Origin: Levilactobacillus lanxiensis
Lineage (GTDB): Bacteria; Bacillota; Bacilli; Lactobacillales; Lactobacillaceae
Length of the DNA stretch: 64,000 nucleotides
Direction: 5' to 3'
Assembly (NCBI RefSeq): GCF_016861655.1
Contig: NZ_BOLN01000003.1
Span: forward strand, 186,001 to 250,000
Shown here: positions 52,859 to 61,900 of the stretch, one piece after another
Numbering within the stretch: the stretch's first letter is position 1
How the letters are laid out: every line of letters begins with the position of its first letter
Made by a program: the position numbers and the translations under genes
The notes under the pieces: model-generated
Databases searched by the model: none
Seen by the model: only the letters and a program-made list of their open reading frames with translations
What the model was told of the DNA's origin: nothing

Positions 52859-54646
52859 ATGAAAAAATGGGTTAAAGGCATACTAGCCTTATCAATAATT
52901 GCTGGAATTGGATTTGGTGGGAACTATCTTTGGTCTAAGACTAATCATAGTCGGTTGGATGATAGTTCGATTGAGGCTGATGCGGATGAAAATCTGAATA
53001 GTAATAGTTCGGATCAGATTCAGCTTAAGCTCATCACGGATGGATCTAATAAGTCGGGTATGGTAACGGTTCTTCTTGGGAAATCGGGACTTAGCCAAGA
53101 GGAAGTTACCGGAAAATCTTATAAATCGATACTGAATACAGTGAAAGAGAAATCAGGAAAAGATTACCCGTTGTTGATGAAGTATTTTAGTGTTAAATCC
53201 CTAGAACCGGAAAACAACACGGCATTGAACGAGATTATAAATGAACTTGGAACGCTTGAAGATTTTGAGGTAAAAAGAAATTTGGTTCCAGAGTCTACTA
53301 CAGGATATATTTTGGATGAAGAACAGTTTGAGAAAAATTTAAGAAAGATATTTACTGACGATGGGCCTGGTGATAACGGCGCTACAGGTATAGTACAAGT
53401 TCCATACAAAACTAACGATGTAACCGCAAACGTAACCTTGAAACAAGCAGTAGATGGTGGACCTACAAAAGACCATGGTACCTTTATTATGAAGGGCGCT
53501 CACGGTCTCACGGTTTCCTTAGACCATTCGGACTTGAAAGTGAAAGCTAATAGCATTGGAAATCACACGCTGTCTCAAGATACAATCACTTTTGATAAAG
53601 GTGAAGATGGAGAGCAGAACATTACGATTTGGCTCATTCCTAAAGACATGAAGAACAGCAAAACGTTCATTTATGTTGATGACAAAACAGATAAAGTGAT
53701 TAAGGAAGACGTTGTTGAAGGTGATTATGGACAGCAAATGGAACATGTTTATCCAGATATTGACGGATATATCTTAAACAGTGAGAAAAAGTCATGTAAC
53801 TTTACTTTTGAAGCAGATCCTGGCCAAAGCGAACAAGAAGAAACGGTTCTTTACACTAGGAAGGATGAGTCTACTGGCAACGTTCCAGGTGGTGGCGTCA
53901 CAGAACCAGACAACACCGACAAAGAAGACAACAACGATGTCGACACGAACACTGGCAATAACAACGGCAACACCAACAACGTCACTAAGTCCGTAACGCC
54001 ATTCAAGGTCTACGGCAAGCAAAAACTCTACCGTTACTCTCACGCTAATTTCACCAACAAACGGCGGGTTCAAGCCCACGCCAAGAAGGTTAAGGCGCAC
54101 GCCCCAGTCTTCACGGTGGTTGGCAAGACGACTGCCAGCAATGGCGCCGCTCGTTACAAATTAAGCGACGGCACGCACATCACGGCTAGCGACAAGTATG
54201 TCGGCAAGCTGTACTGGAACGGTAGCTACAAGAAGCTGCACGTGACGAACCCCAAAGGCATCAACACTTACAAGACTAACGCGTTAAGCGGCAAGGTCAA
54301 ACATGTCAAGCAAGGCACGACGGTAGCGGTCAAGCAAATTTCCAAGAAGAACGGCATGACGCGTTACCAACTGGCCAATGGCAAGTATATCTCTGGTAGC
54401 AAGAAGTTAGTCTCACCGACGAAGCCGAAGCAGGTCAAGAAGGTGAAGGCGAAGACGACCGTTCGACTCTACAAAGACGTGGACTTGAAGAAGGTCGTTA
54501 AGACGTACAAGAAGGGCAGTGTCATCAACGTTAAGGGTTGGGACCACTCCCACGGCAACGTTCACCACGTTTCCGGCTACAAGCGTTACAAGGTCGCTGG
54601 CGGTTACATCACGGCTAACAGCAAGTACGTGAAGATTGCCCAGTAA
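52859..54646 (+). CDS. Secreted or membrane-tethered DUF5776 protein (cluster gene 1)
   Basis: A 595-residue protein. Residues 1-27 (MKKWVKGILALSIIAGIGFGGNYLWSK) form a signal or signal-anchor, followed by an acidic stretch. A central region to about 365 contains a MucBP-like piece (TFIYVDDKTDKVIKEDV to CNFTFE). An Asn/Asp linker (about 370-395) leads to four SH3-like modules (KQKLYRYSHANF, GTHITASDKYV, KGINTYKTNALSGK, GGYITANSKYVK). ATG 52859 follows AAAAAGGAG; 52826 does not. The AT-rich 5' half and GC-richer module half differ clearly in base use, so the gene is a mosaic. Confidence 0.85.
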   Translation: MKKWVKGILALSIIAGIGFGGNYLWSKTNHSRLDDSSIEADADENLNSNSSDQIQLKLITDGSNKSGMVTVLLGKSGLSQEEVTGKSYKSILNTVKEKSGKDYPLLMKYFSVKSLEPENNTALNEIINELGTLEDFEVKRNLVPESTTGYILDEEQFEKNLRKIFTDDGPGDNGATGIVQVPYKTNDVTANVTLKQAVDGGPTKDHGTFIMKGAHGLTVSLDHSDLKVKANSIGNHTLSQDTITFDKGEDGEQNITIWLIPKDMKNSKTFIYVDDKTDKVIKEDVVEGDYGQQMEHVYPDIDGYILNSEKKSCNFTFEADPGQSEQEETVLYTRKDESTGNVPGGGVTEPDNTDKEDNNDVDTNTGNNNGNTNNVTKSVTPFKVYGKQKLYRYSHANFTNKRRVQAHAKKVKAHAPVFTVVGKTTASNGAARYKLSDGTHITASDKYVGKLYWNGSYKKLHVTNPKGINTYKTNALSGKVKHVKQGTTVAVKQISKKNGMTRYQLANGKYISGSKKLVSPTKPKQVKKVKAKTTVRLYKDVDLKKVVKTYKKGSVINVKGWDHSHGNVHHVSGYKRYKVAGGYITANSKYVKIAQ

Positions 54647-54682
54647 CCATTTGCTAAGGGAATCAGGTATCACAGGAACACC

Positions 54683-54715
54683 AGGTGCGGGACTCTCGCA
54701 GGTCGCGCACCTTTT
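54683..54715 (+). terminator. Terminator-like hairpin after cluster gene 1
   Basis: AGGTGCGGGA pairs with TCGCGCACCT, followed by TTTTG. The same element, with GGTCTCCCACC on the right, follows cluster gene 3. Confidence 0.6.
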
Positions 54716-54763
54716 GAAAATAAGGATGGATGAAGGCGATTAAACAAGATAAGGGGACTATCT

Positions 54764-55549
54764 ATGATGAAAGCAATTAAAGCACTACTGGCGTTAGCGG
54801 TCGCATTGGCTATCGGTGTCGGCTGGAACTTTATCTGGTCGAAGACTAGCCACCACAAGAACCTGATGACGCGGACGACCTCGGTCAGAGCCGAGGCGGA
54901 TGAGAAGGGCAAGGCCGGTTTCAAACTCCAGCCATTTACCAGTGTGAGTGGCATTCGCCAACGGATCACGGCGGACGGCGTCAAGGTCGACCTGTCTGGG
55001 TTGAACGACGTCAGTGGGTTGCGCTACGGCATGCTACTGAATGAGCTGGCGCACCTGAAGTCGGCTAAGCGGGTGAACTACTGGCAAGCCCTGAAGTACG
55101 CGGAACTGAAGAGCAGTGAGGGCGAAGGCGCCAAGCTGTGGGGCCAACGGCTGGATAACCAGATTCGCGGCCAGTACGGTGAAAAGACCTTAAAGGTGGC
55201 TAAGAACCTGACATTTTCCAAGAGCATCAGTCCGTGGGGCTATTCGGCGAAGTCCAAGATGACGACGGTCGACCCGTTCTATCCCAATGAGGATTTGGAT
55301 GTGGCCTACGCGGTGAACAACCAGGTCCTGACGATTGAGGTTCACCTGGACTCCGTTTACGGGGCGAAGCTGGCGTCGTACCAGATTCACGGGGTCCGCG
55401 GCAAGACCGTGAACCTAGAGAATTCAGAGATTGCGTCGTTACTGCAGAGTAATGGCCGGATTGGCTATCAGATGGACCGCAAGACGGTGACGTTTAATGA
55501 TCATGACTTGCAGGTTGAGAAGGTTGTGTTGGAGCCGGTGGTGTCTTAA
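54764..55549 (+). CDS. Secreted protein without DUF5776 modules (cluster gene 2)
   Basis: A 261-residue paralogue with the same start as its neighbours (MMKAIKALLALAVALAIGVGWNFIWSK) and a related N-terminal domain (LNDVSGLRYGMLLNELAHLKSAKRVNYWQALKYAEL; ends IASLLQSNGRIGYQMDRKTVTFNDHDL). It stops before the linker and modules. It lacks the wall-binding part and may be tethered only by the N-terminal helix. GC content is higher than in genes 1 and 3. AAGGGGA precedes the start. Confidence 0.75.
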   Translation: MMKAIKALLALAVALAIGVGWNFIWSKTSHHKNLMTRTTSVRAEADEKGKAGFKLQPFTSVSGIRQRITADGVKVDLSGLNDVSGLRYGMLLNELAHLKSAKRVNYWQALKYAELKSSEGEGAKLWGQRLDNQIRGQYGEKTLKVAKNLTFSKSISPWGYSAKSKMTTVDPFYPNEDLDVAYAVNNQVLTIEVHLDSVYGAKLASYQIHGVRGKTVNLENSEIASLLQSNGRIGYQMDRKTVTFNDHDLQVEKVVLEPVVS

Positions 55550-55602
55550 GTACAAATAATATTGATGATGAATGAAGGCGATGTAAAAGAATAGGAGAAA
55601 AC

Positions 55603-57282
55603 ATGATGAAGAAATGGATAAAAGGACTACTGGCACTGTCCGTAGCGATTGGTGTCGGCATGACCTGGAACTTTGTCTGGTCGAAGAATAGCCATAACAA
55701 GCAGACGGTGACGCCGACTACTTCTATACAGGCGGATGCGGATACGGTTAATCGAATTGAGCTTCAACCGGTTGATGAACGTGGTAATGAGATTATGGAA
55801 GCTATTGAAGTTGGACTGGGTGGAACGGGGGTTAAGGATACAGATTCATTTTCTAAGGTATTAGCGAATGTAGCCAATACACAAGATGGAATAGATTATA
55901 TCGATGCCTTAAAATACTTTTCGCTGGTCAATAATAATTGGGGCCGTAATCGGGAAGTTTTTGGGAGCAAATTGAGAAAACAATTAAGAAACAGTAGTAC
56001 AGCTGCTTTTGCAGATACTTTAAGATCAAATGATGACGAAAGGTATACTTTAAATATAGGTAAACTTGAAACCAATTTGAAACAAATGGTGAAAAAAGGA
56101 AAGCTTGACATTCCTTTTACTAAAAGCTACTTGGAGATGAACATTCTTGTTAGACGGCAGACGGTTGAAGTACCTAGAGAGCATAGTGAAGAAAAATATC
56201 CATACTATGGAATCAAAGGGACTATCGTTGATTTAGAATATTCAGATATCTATTCAAGTAATATGACTAGATCTGCGGATAAGCTGGTATTTGATGGTAC
56301 TTCTCCACAGTCAGAAGTAGTGCGTATGATTGCTAATAAAGCACTAAGAACGGTAACATTTAACTATCTTAAGGCAAGTGATAATTCAAAACTACTGGAC
56401 TCAGAACTGGTTCATGGACATGTTGCAGACGAAAGGGTTTATGAAGCTCCTGAGATTAAAGGGTATGTAGCCAGTCCGGCAGAGCATAAGGTTAATTTTG
56501 ACTTTCAACAAGGTGAAAGTAAGAACTTTAACTTTGAGTACACAGAGACAGCGACTGGAAACTCCACGGATAATGAGAATACTGATAAAAAATCAGATAA
56601 CAACAACGTAACAGCCGCTCCCAAGCCTGTAACCCCATTCAAGGTCTACGGCAAGCAAAAACTCTACCGCTACTCCCACGCCAATTTCACCAACAAGCGG
56701 CGGGTTCAAGCCCACGCCAAGAAGGTGAAGGCCCACGCCCCTGTGTTTACGGTGGTCGGGACGACGACCTCTAGCAACGGCGCGGCCCGGTACCAGCTGA
56801 GCGATGGCACGCACATCACGGCCAACAGCAAGTATGTCGGCAAGCTGTACTGGAACAGCGCCTACAAGAAGCTGTACGTGACGAACCCTAAGGGCATCAA
56901 CACTTACAAGAGCACGGCGCTCGGGCAGAAAGTGGTGCACGTCAAGCAAGGCACGCCACTGACGGTCAAGCGCATGGCCAAGTACAACGGCATGACGCGG
57001 TACCAGCTGGCGAGTGGCCAGTATATCTCCGGCAGTAAGAAGTTAGTCTCACCAACGAAGCCGAAGCAGGTCAAGCGGGTGAAGGCGAAGACGACCGTTC
57101 GGATTTACAAGGACGTGAATTTGAAGAAGGTTGTTAAGACGTTTAAGAAGGGTAGTGTCATCACCGTTAAGGGTTGGGATTACTCCCATGGCAACGTCTA
57201 CCACGTTTCTGGCTACAAGCGCTACAAGGTTGCCGGCGGGTACATCACGGCTAACAGCAAGTACGTGAAGATTGCCCAGTAA
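55603..57282 (+). CDS. Secreted or membrane-tethered DUF5776 protein (cluster gene 3)
   Basis: A 559-residue paralogue of cluster gene 1: helix (MMKKWIKGLLALSVAIGVGMTWNFVWSK), unrelated-looking acidic AT-rich middle (about 45-330) with a MucBP-like end (TFNYLKASDNSKLLDSELV to HKVNFDFQ), Asn-rich linker and the same four modules (about 345-559), about 90 percent identical to gene 1. The abrupt change from divergent to near-identical sequence at the linker suggests gene conversion of the modules. TAGGAG precedes the start. Confidence 0.85.
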   Translation: MMKKWIKGLLALSVAIGVGMTWNFVWSKNSHNKQTVTPTTSIQADADTVNRIELQPVDERGNEIMEAIEVGLGGTGVKDTDSFSKVLANVANTQDGIDYIDALKYFSLVNNNWGRNREVFGSKLRKQLRNSSTAAFADTLRSNDDERYTLNIGKLETNLKQMVKKGKLDIPFTKSYLEMNILVRRQTVEVPREHSEEKYPYYGIKGTIVDLEYSDIYSSNMTRSADKLVFDGTSPQSEVVRMIANKALRTVTFNYLKASDNSKLLDSELVHGHVADERVYEAPEIKGYVASPAEHKVNFDFQQGESKNFNFEYTETATGNSTDNENTDKKSDNNNVTAAPKPVTPFKVYGKQKLYRYSHANFTNKRRVQAHAKKVKAHAPVFTVVGTTTSSNGAARYQLSDGTHITANSKYVGKLYWNSAYKKLYVTNPKGINTYKSTALGQKVVHVKQGTPLTVKRMAKYNGMTRYQLASGQYISGSKKLVSPTKPKQVKRVKAKTTVRIYKDVNLKKVVKTFKKGSVITVKGWDYSHGNVYHVSGYKRYKVAGGYITANSKYVKIAQ

Positions 57283-57314
57283 CCATTTGGCAACTGACGG
57301 ATCATCCGGAACAC

Positions 57315-57348
57315 CAGGTGCGGGACTCTCGCAGGTCTCCCACCTTTT
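57315..57348 (+). terminator. Terminator-like hairpin after cluster gene 3
   Basis: AGGTGCGGGA pairs with TCTCCCACCT, then TTTTG. Copy of 54683-54715. Confidence 0.6.
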
Positions 57349-57396
57349 GAAAATAAAAATGAAGACTGAAGGCGATTTTAAAAAAGGAGAAGAACT

Positions 57397-57804
57397 ATGA
57401 GTGTATGGACTAAAGGGATTCTATCAATAATGGTGGCGGCGAGCGTGGGGTTTGGTTGGAACTATGTTTGGACGAAGAGTAATCACTACACCGGCCGGCT
57501 GTATGAGAGCAGCACGCTGACGGCGGAGGCAGAGGGTGCGCACGGGCTGAGTTTACGGACCGATAAGAAGGGGGAAGCAGCTCCGTTCAAGGTCTACGCG
57601 AAGCAAAAACTCTACCGCTACGCCCAACCGACCTTTACCGCCAGCCAGCGGGTTCAGGTCTACCCCCAGGAAGCAAAGGCCCACGCGCCGGTGTTTACGG
57701 TGGTTGGGAAGGCCCGCTCGAGCAATGGCGTGGCCCGGTATAAGCTGAATGATGGGACGTATATCACAGCTGACCAGCAGTATGTTCAGGCTGTTGGGGA
57801 ATAG
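57397..57804 (+). CDS. Short secreted protein with a single DUF5776 module (cluster gene 4)
   Basis: A 135-residue paralogue: helix (MSVWTKGILSIMVAASVGFGWNYVWTK), a 30-residue spacer and one module (PFKVYAKQKLYRYAQPTF to GTYITADQQYVQ). It keeps the two ends of the family without the middle domain. AAAAAAGGAG precedes the ATG. It closes the cluster. Confidence 0.75.
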   Translation: MSVWTKGILSIMVAASVGFGWNYVWTKSNHYTGRLYESSTLTAEAEGAHGLSLRTDKKGEAAPFKVYAKQKLYRYAQPTFTASQRVQVYPQEAKAHAPVFTVVGKARSSNGVARYKLNDGTYITADQQYVQAVGE

Positions 57805-57819
57805 TAGATTGGGTTGGGG

Positions 57820-57842
57820 AGTCGCCGTGGGGCGGCTTTTTT
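57820..57842 (+). terminator. Intrinsic terminator of the cluster
   Basis: GTCGCC and GGCGGC pair around GTGG, followed by six T residues. Confidence 0.75.
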
Positions 57843-57959
57843 ACGTTTTCGTGGGTGTTTAACCCAATCATCCCCACCAGTTAGGCAACTCACCGCCACT
57901 AGCCCCATCCCCTGATCGGCTAGCTACCGGTCACCCCGGGATCGTGGTTTACTGAAGGT

Positions 57960-58374
57960 GTTCAAGCTAGCGAAGAGAATTCGTGACTTGAGCCGTCGAC
58001 CGGTCCGAATCCTAGAAAGCAGCTGTTAACGCATAACCGTTGCGGACGCGAGAGGTAGGGCCGGCACCACCCCAGTGACTGCCTAGGCGGCTACTGGTAT
58101 TTGTTAGGAAGCGCGAATCCGGCCGGGAACCATTGGCTGATGGCAAGGGGCGCCTGCGACCCGTGAGAAGTTTCATGCAGGTTTAACCTTGTTTGACCGA
58201 GGGGTTGAGGCCATAGATAGGTGGTGCGCAGCCGCGGTCCACACTGGGCGTCTTGCGCAGGACGCTTCCAAGTCAGAAGCTCATGATTGTTGTGGGCTGG
58301 CCTTAACAATGTGAATGAGATAGTGACGCTTGGCTGGGGAGGATTGTTCTTCCTGGGTGGGCGTTGCTATTTTT
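57960..58374 (+). ncRNA. Candidate long small RNA 6
   Basis: Extended -10 TGG-TTTACT (57948-57953) and GAAGGTG start. Hairpin TTCAAG/CTTGAG early; terminator ATAGTGACGC/GCGTTGCTAT with TTTTTG at 58320-58374. No frame with a ribosome site. The end is uncertain and it may be more than one unit. Confidence 0.35.
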
Positions 58375-58476
58375 GTGGGGTGGGCTGGAATCATACGCTG
58401 GGAAGGTGAGTGACTAAACCCAATCCCCTGAGACAGATTTTTACGTATCTAGTGAGGCGCGTGGTTTACTGAAGGC

Positions 58477-58566
58477 GTTAGGTACAGTTGGCAACTCGCC
58501 TAACGGTTGTACACTAGCTTGGTCAAGGTCGGTCTTAGCGGCGATCTTGATCAAGCTAGCTTTTTG
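58477..58566 (+). ncRNA. Candidate small RNA 7
   Basis: Extended -10 TGG-TTTACT (58465-58470), then hairpin CGTTAGG/CCTAACG directly at the start and terminator CTAGCTTGgTCAAG/CTTGATCAAGCTAG with five T residues. About 90 nt. Confidence 0.6.
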
Positions 58567-58591
58567 GTTTGGACACGGATCAGAAAAAAGG

Positions 58592-58685
58592 CAAAAAAAT
58601 AAGACAACTCTAGGAGCAAAGGAATTCTCGGCGTATGCCTTACTCCCATTCGGGAACCCAGCTGTATCCTTCAGAGTTGTCTTGA
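58592..58685 (-). ncRNA. Candidate small RNA closed by its own terminator
   Basis: On the minus strand TTGACG (58720-58715) and TAAAAT (58696-58691) are 18 bp apart. The transcript begins with AAGACAACTCT, and this 5' end pairs with AGAGTTGTCTT of the terminator, so the whole 94-nt RNA is one closed structure. Inside are TCCCGAATGGGA and GGCATACGCC mini-hairpins. A seven-T tract ends it. Confidence 0.7.
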
Positions 58686-58745
58686 GTCGTATTTTACAGG
58701 GAGCTTGAGTCGTTCGTCAACCAATGTTTTTAGCAGGATGACGTC

Positions 58746-58784
58746 AAAAAGCTTGCGACTACCGGAAAGGGCGGCCACAAGCTT
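58746..58784 (-). terminator. Terminator of the second S-layer gene
   Basis: On the minus strand AAGCTTGTGG pairs with GTCGCAAGCTT, followed by TTTTTG, 74 bp after the stop codon. Confidence 0.7.
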
Positions 58785-58857
58785 ATTTGCGTTGCGTTTG
58801 AAACAGGCGACTACAGCCCAATATGGTTAAAGGTTAAACAATCAAGCAAAAATCAAT

Positions 58858-60222
58858 CTACTGCGCAGTCATGGTACTAGACCCACTCGTCAGCGCGTAT
58901 GAACCGGCGGCGTTGTAGGTCAGAGCCAGCGACGTGCTGCCAAAGGTGATGCCGGTTGGCAGAGAGGCCGTGTTCAGTGTGTACTTGGTGTATAGCTTGG
59001 CACCGGTTGAGTTGGTTGACTGGGTGGTGCCGTCAGATTCGTAAACGGGGACGTAGATCGTGTTCAATTTATCACTGGTCAACGCGGCACTCAGGTCGCT
59101 TTGAGAAGCCGTGGTGCCACTGACGCCGGTGTAGTCCTTGGTGAAGTTAGACTGGGCGGTGGCGACGGTCGTACTGGCATCGGCGGCCAGGGCGTCGGTG
59201 GTGGTCAATTTGTCATTGGCCCCGGTCGTACTGCTCAACGCGGACGAGGAGGCAATCGTGATACCCGCGGCGGCGTTGGCGGTGACAGGCACGGTCACGC
59301 TGCTGCCCCAGGTGTCGGTGCTGGTCACGTAGGTATTGGTGGAACTGGTCAGGCTGTAGCCGGCTGGTAGGTAGGTTGATGAGCCGATGGCCGTGTTGAC
59401 GGTCGCGGCGTCCGTGGTGCCCAGGGCGGCCCCGGATTTGGCATCACTCGCGGTGATCAGAACGCCACTCTTGACGCTCTTGCCAGTACTGCTGTCGACG
59501 TAGTTCACGGTGACGCTCTTGGCGCTGGTGATGGCGCTGTTCTCACCCGTTTGCAGGGCGCCGGCGTAGATCCAGCCGCTGACCTTGGTATTGTTGTTGT
59601 CGGTCACGTGGTAGTAGAGCGAGCCTTCCTTGGTCTTGGTGGCGGCGGAGTCGACGGTAAAGGAATCCGTGGCGAGGGCGCTGGTACTGTTGATGACCTT
59701 GGTGGCCTTGTATTGGGTGTACTTCGGCGCGCTCCAGAGGGTGTTGGCGGTGCCCGGACTCTTCAGGTAGTAAGTCTTGGTGGTTGGCGTCGTGGCCGCG
59801 GTGGTGGTGCTAGCGGTCTTGATGCCCCCGGCAAATGTCCCCGCGGTGGTGCCACCGTAGATGTAGCCGCGGTATTTACCATCCATGGAAACGACGCGGT
59901 AGTAAACGGACCCGCGGTTGGTGGTCTTCTGGCCGTAAGCGCGGAAGTAGCTAGCGGACTTGTTGGAGCTGGCCAGGGACTTCATGGTCGCCTTGGAAGC
60001 CACCACTTTGGCCCCTTTGACCGTGCCGGGCTTGGTGTACAGCGCGTTGGTCCCGGTGGACGCCACGTTGCGGGCGGTGGCGTCCGTCTTCAGGGTGGTG
60101 TAGGCCCCGGCGGTCGCATAGGACTTGGCGGAAGCGCTCGTCGTCCCGGCGATGGTCGCGACACCGGCGAGGCTGAGGGCAGCCAGGCCGAGGGTAACTG
60201 ATTTCTTTAAACTAGATTGCAT
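58858..60222 (-). CDS. S-layer protein (L. brevis Slp type), probably weakly expressed copy
   Basis: A 454-residue paralogue of the 47826-49295 protein. The signal peptide and the two wall-binding modules are closely alike ([58 protein letters not shown]); the C-terminal lattice part is different. Codons are GC-rich (GCC, GCG, ACC, GGC), without the strong bias of the first gene, so it is probably expressed at a lower level or only in certain conditions. ATG 60222 follows AAAGGAG; the frame from 60297 has no site. L. brevis strains often carry several slp genes, used alternately. Confidence 0.9.
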   Translation of the reverse strand: MQSSLKKSVTLGLAALSLAGVATIAGTTSASAKSYATAGAYTTLKTDATARNVASTGTNALYTKPGTVKGAKVVASKATMKSLASSNKSASYFRAYGQKTTNRGSVYYRVVSMDGKYRGYIYGGTTAGTFAGGIKTASTTTAATTPTTKTYYLKSPGTANTLWSAPKYTQYKATKVINSTSALATDSFTVDSAATKTKEGSLYYHVTDNNNTKVSGWIYAGALQTGENSAITSAKSVTVNYVDSSTGKSVKSGVLITASDAKSGAALGTTDAATVNTAIGSSTYLPAGYSLTSSTNTYVTSTDTWGSSVTVPVTANAAAGITIASSSALSSTTGANDKLTTTDALAADASTTVATAQSNFTKDYTGVSGTTASQSDLSAALTSDKLNTIYVPVYESDGTTQSTNSTGAKLYTKYTLNTASLPTGITFGSTSLALTYNAAGSYALTSGSSTMTAQ

Positions 60223-60299
60223 ATCTAGGTCTCCTTTGTGATCTGAGTCGTTAAGTTTGCGCTTAACAGGAGCTAGTATAGCAAGGAAATTGGCCAAAT

Positions 60300-60600
60300 G
60301 AGCGTGACCCCCGAGTTATGACGGGGAGTGGGCATCCGGGGATTAGCTAGCGTGGTTGGGAGTTGGCGTGGGCGTTGATTGGGGATAAGGGGACGGCGAT
60401 TTGCGGTGGGGTGTGGGTGCGGCGGGGGCTGGTGATTTAGGTGGTGAATGGTTGGGTGGCGGTGTCGGGATTTTTTTGGTAGCGTTTAGGTTGGGTTAAG
60501 TTAGGTTTTGATTTGGTAAAGAGTGGGGCGTGGAAATGGTCGCTTGGAGGAACCAATGAGGGGGTAAAACGAAAGTCGGAGGCGAACGGACATTCGGGGC
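60300..60600. other. G-rich gene-free stretch
   Basis: About 300 bp upstream of the divergent S-layer and ImmA/IrrE genes, G-rich on the plus strand (many GGTGGGG-like tracts). No gene or clear RNA is seen. Confidence 0.5.
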
Positions 60601-60667
60601 TGGGGGTATGGTATACTTTCGATACGCTAATGAACGGGTGGTTAAACGCAGTGGGGAGGGGTGCCGA

Positions 60668-61900
60668 ATGGCCAGTGTCAGAGTGGATGTGAAGCCGGAA
60701 ATTTTGGCGTGGGTCGCGACGAACGCCCAGAGCTTAACGGATAAATGGCGTCAGCAGTTGGCGACTTGGATTGCCGGAGAAAAACAGCCAACAGTTAAGC
60801 AATTACAACAGATGAGTCGCTCGGCCAAGGTGCCCTTTGGTTACTTTTTCTTGGACCGCGTGCCGCAAGAAGACTTACCACTCTTGAAGTACCGGACGGT
60901 GGCAAATGAAACGCTGACCCAACCGAGCCGAGACTTGATCGATGTTATCACGGACATGGAAACCAAGCAGGAATGGTTGCGAGATTACCGACAGAAGCAG
61001 GGCTTTAGCCAGAACCGGTTTAACGGCGCAGCACAGCGAGTGGCAGGCTTATCCCAGCTGACGGCGACGCAACAGGCAGAAGAAATCTTAACGTTGCTAG
61101 AGTTAGAGCCAGGGTGGAATGAGGGCCCGAAGTCGTTCGACCGGTTTAAACAGTTGCGACAGCATGCCGAAGCTGCCAACTTGACGGTGATGCTGGACGG
61201 GTGTGTGCAGGGTAATTCACACCGGCCTTTAGATGAAGATGAGTTTCGTGCGTTTGCGATGACGGATGCGTATGCACCCATGATTTTTATCAACACCCAG
61301 GATGGCTACCGGGCCCGGCTATTTTCGTTGGTCCATGAGCTGGTTCACATCTGGTATGGGCAGTCGGAACTGTTTAACTTTGACTTTGAGTCGACAACAC
61401 TAGTCCGTAATCCGGTGACGGAGCAGCGGGTGAATCAAATCAGTGAGGCCATTCTGTTTGACCAGGCGACCTTTGAGCGGTTGTGGACGGCGTCTGCCGG
61501 ACAGAAGCCGACGAGTCGACTCAAGCTGGTCGCTGGTAGCCTGGGAACCAGTCCGCTGTCTGCGGGGATTCGCGCAGTGCGGCTGGGGTTAGTTACCCAA
61601 GCGACTCTCGATGACTTAAAGCAAGAGCTGCGCGCAGATTATCAGCAGTACAAGCAACGGCAACGCAATCAAACAGGTGGTCCGTCGCTCTATCAGGTGC
61701 GCGCGGCTCATATTGATCATGCCTTTGTGGTTGACGTGGCCCGGAGTGCTCAGGCGGGAGACACGAGCTATCCGGCGGCCTTTGCGTTATTAGGCGTTCG
61801 GCATGGGGCTGGGTTTGATAAGCTTTTGGCAGCGATAGAGGGGACGGGGAGTCATAGTGGAAATGGGTTCTCGAACGAGCTATTTAATGGATTCAAATAG
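60668..61900 (+). CDS. XRE-ImmA/IrrE-type metallopeptidase (COG2856)
   Basis: The 410-residue protein has an N-terminal XRE-like HTH (about 10-55, WVATNAQSLTDKWRQQLATWIAG), a linker and the zinc-peptidase motif SLVHELVHIWYG (HExxH, about 222-233). The family includes ImmA and IrrE, which cleave repressors; fused HTH-ImmA proteins act as the antitoxin-like half of pairs with PIN or other toxins. ATG 60668 follows GGGAGGGG. The downstream DUF4411 gene overlaps its end by 44 bp. Confidence 0.85.
   Translation: MASVRVDVKPEILAWVATNAQSLTDKWRQQLATWIAGEKQPTVKQLQQMSRSAKVPFGYFFLDRVPQEDLPLLKYRTVANETLTQPSRDLIDVITDMETKQEWLRDYRQKQGFSQNRFNGAAQRVAGLSQLTATQQAEEILTLLELEPGWNEGPKSFDRFKQLRQHAEAANLTVMLDGCVQGNSHRPLDEDEFRAFAMTDAYAPMIFINTQDGYRARLFSLVHELVHIWYGQSELFNFDFESTTLVRNPVTEQRVNQISEAILFDQATFERLWTASAGQKPTSRLKLVAGSLGTSPLSAGIRAVRLGLVTQATLDDLKQELRADYQQYKQRQRNQTGGPSLYQVRAAHIDHAFVVDVARSAQAGDTSYPAAFALLGVRHGAGFDKLLAAIEGTGSHSGNGFSNELFNGFK

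Noticed and set aside
59551-60201. Long plus-strand frame opposite the second S-layer gene
   Set aside because: It arises from the GC-rich codons of the real gene, has no ribosome site and gives a low-complexity Gly/Val product.
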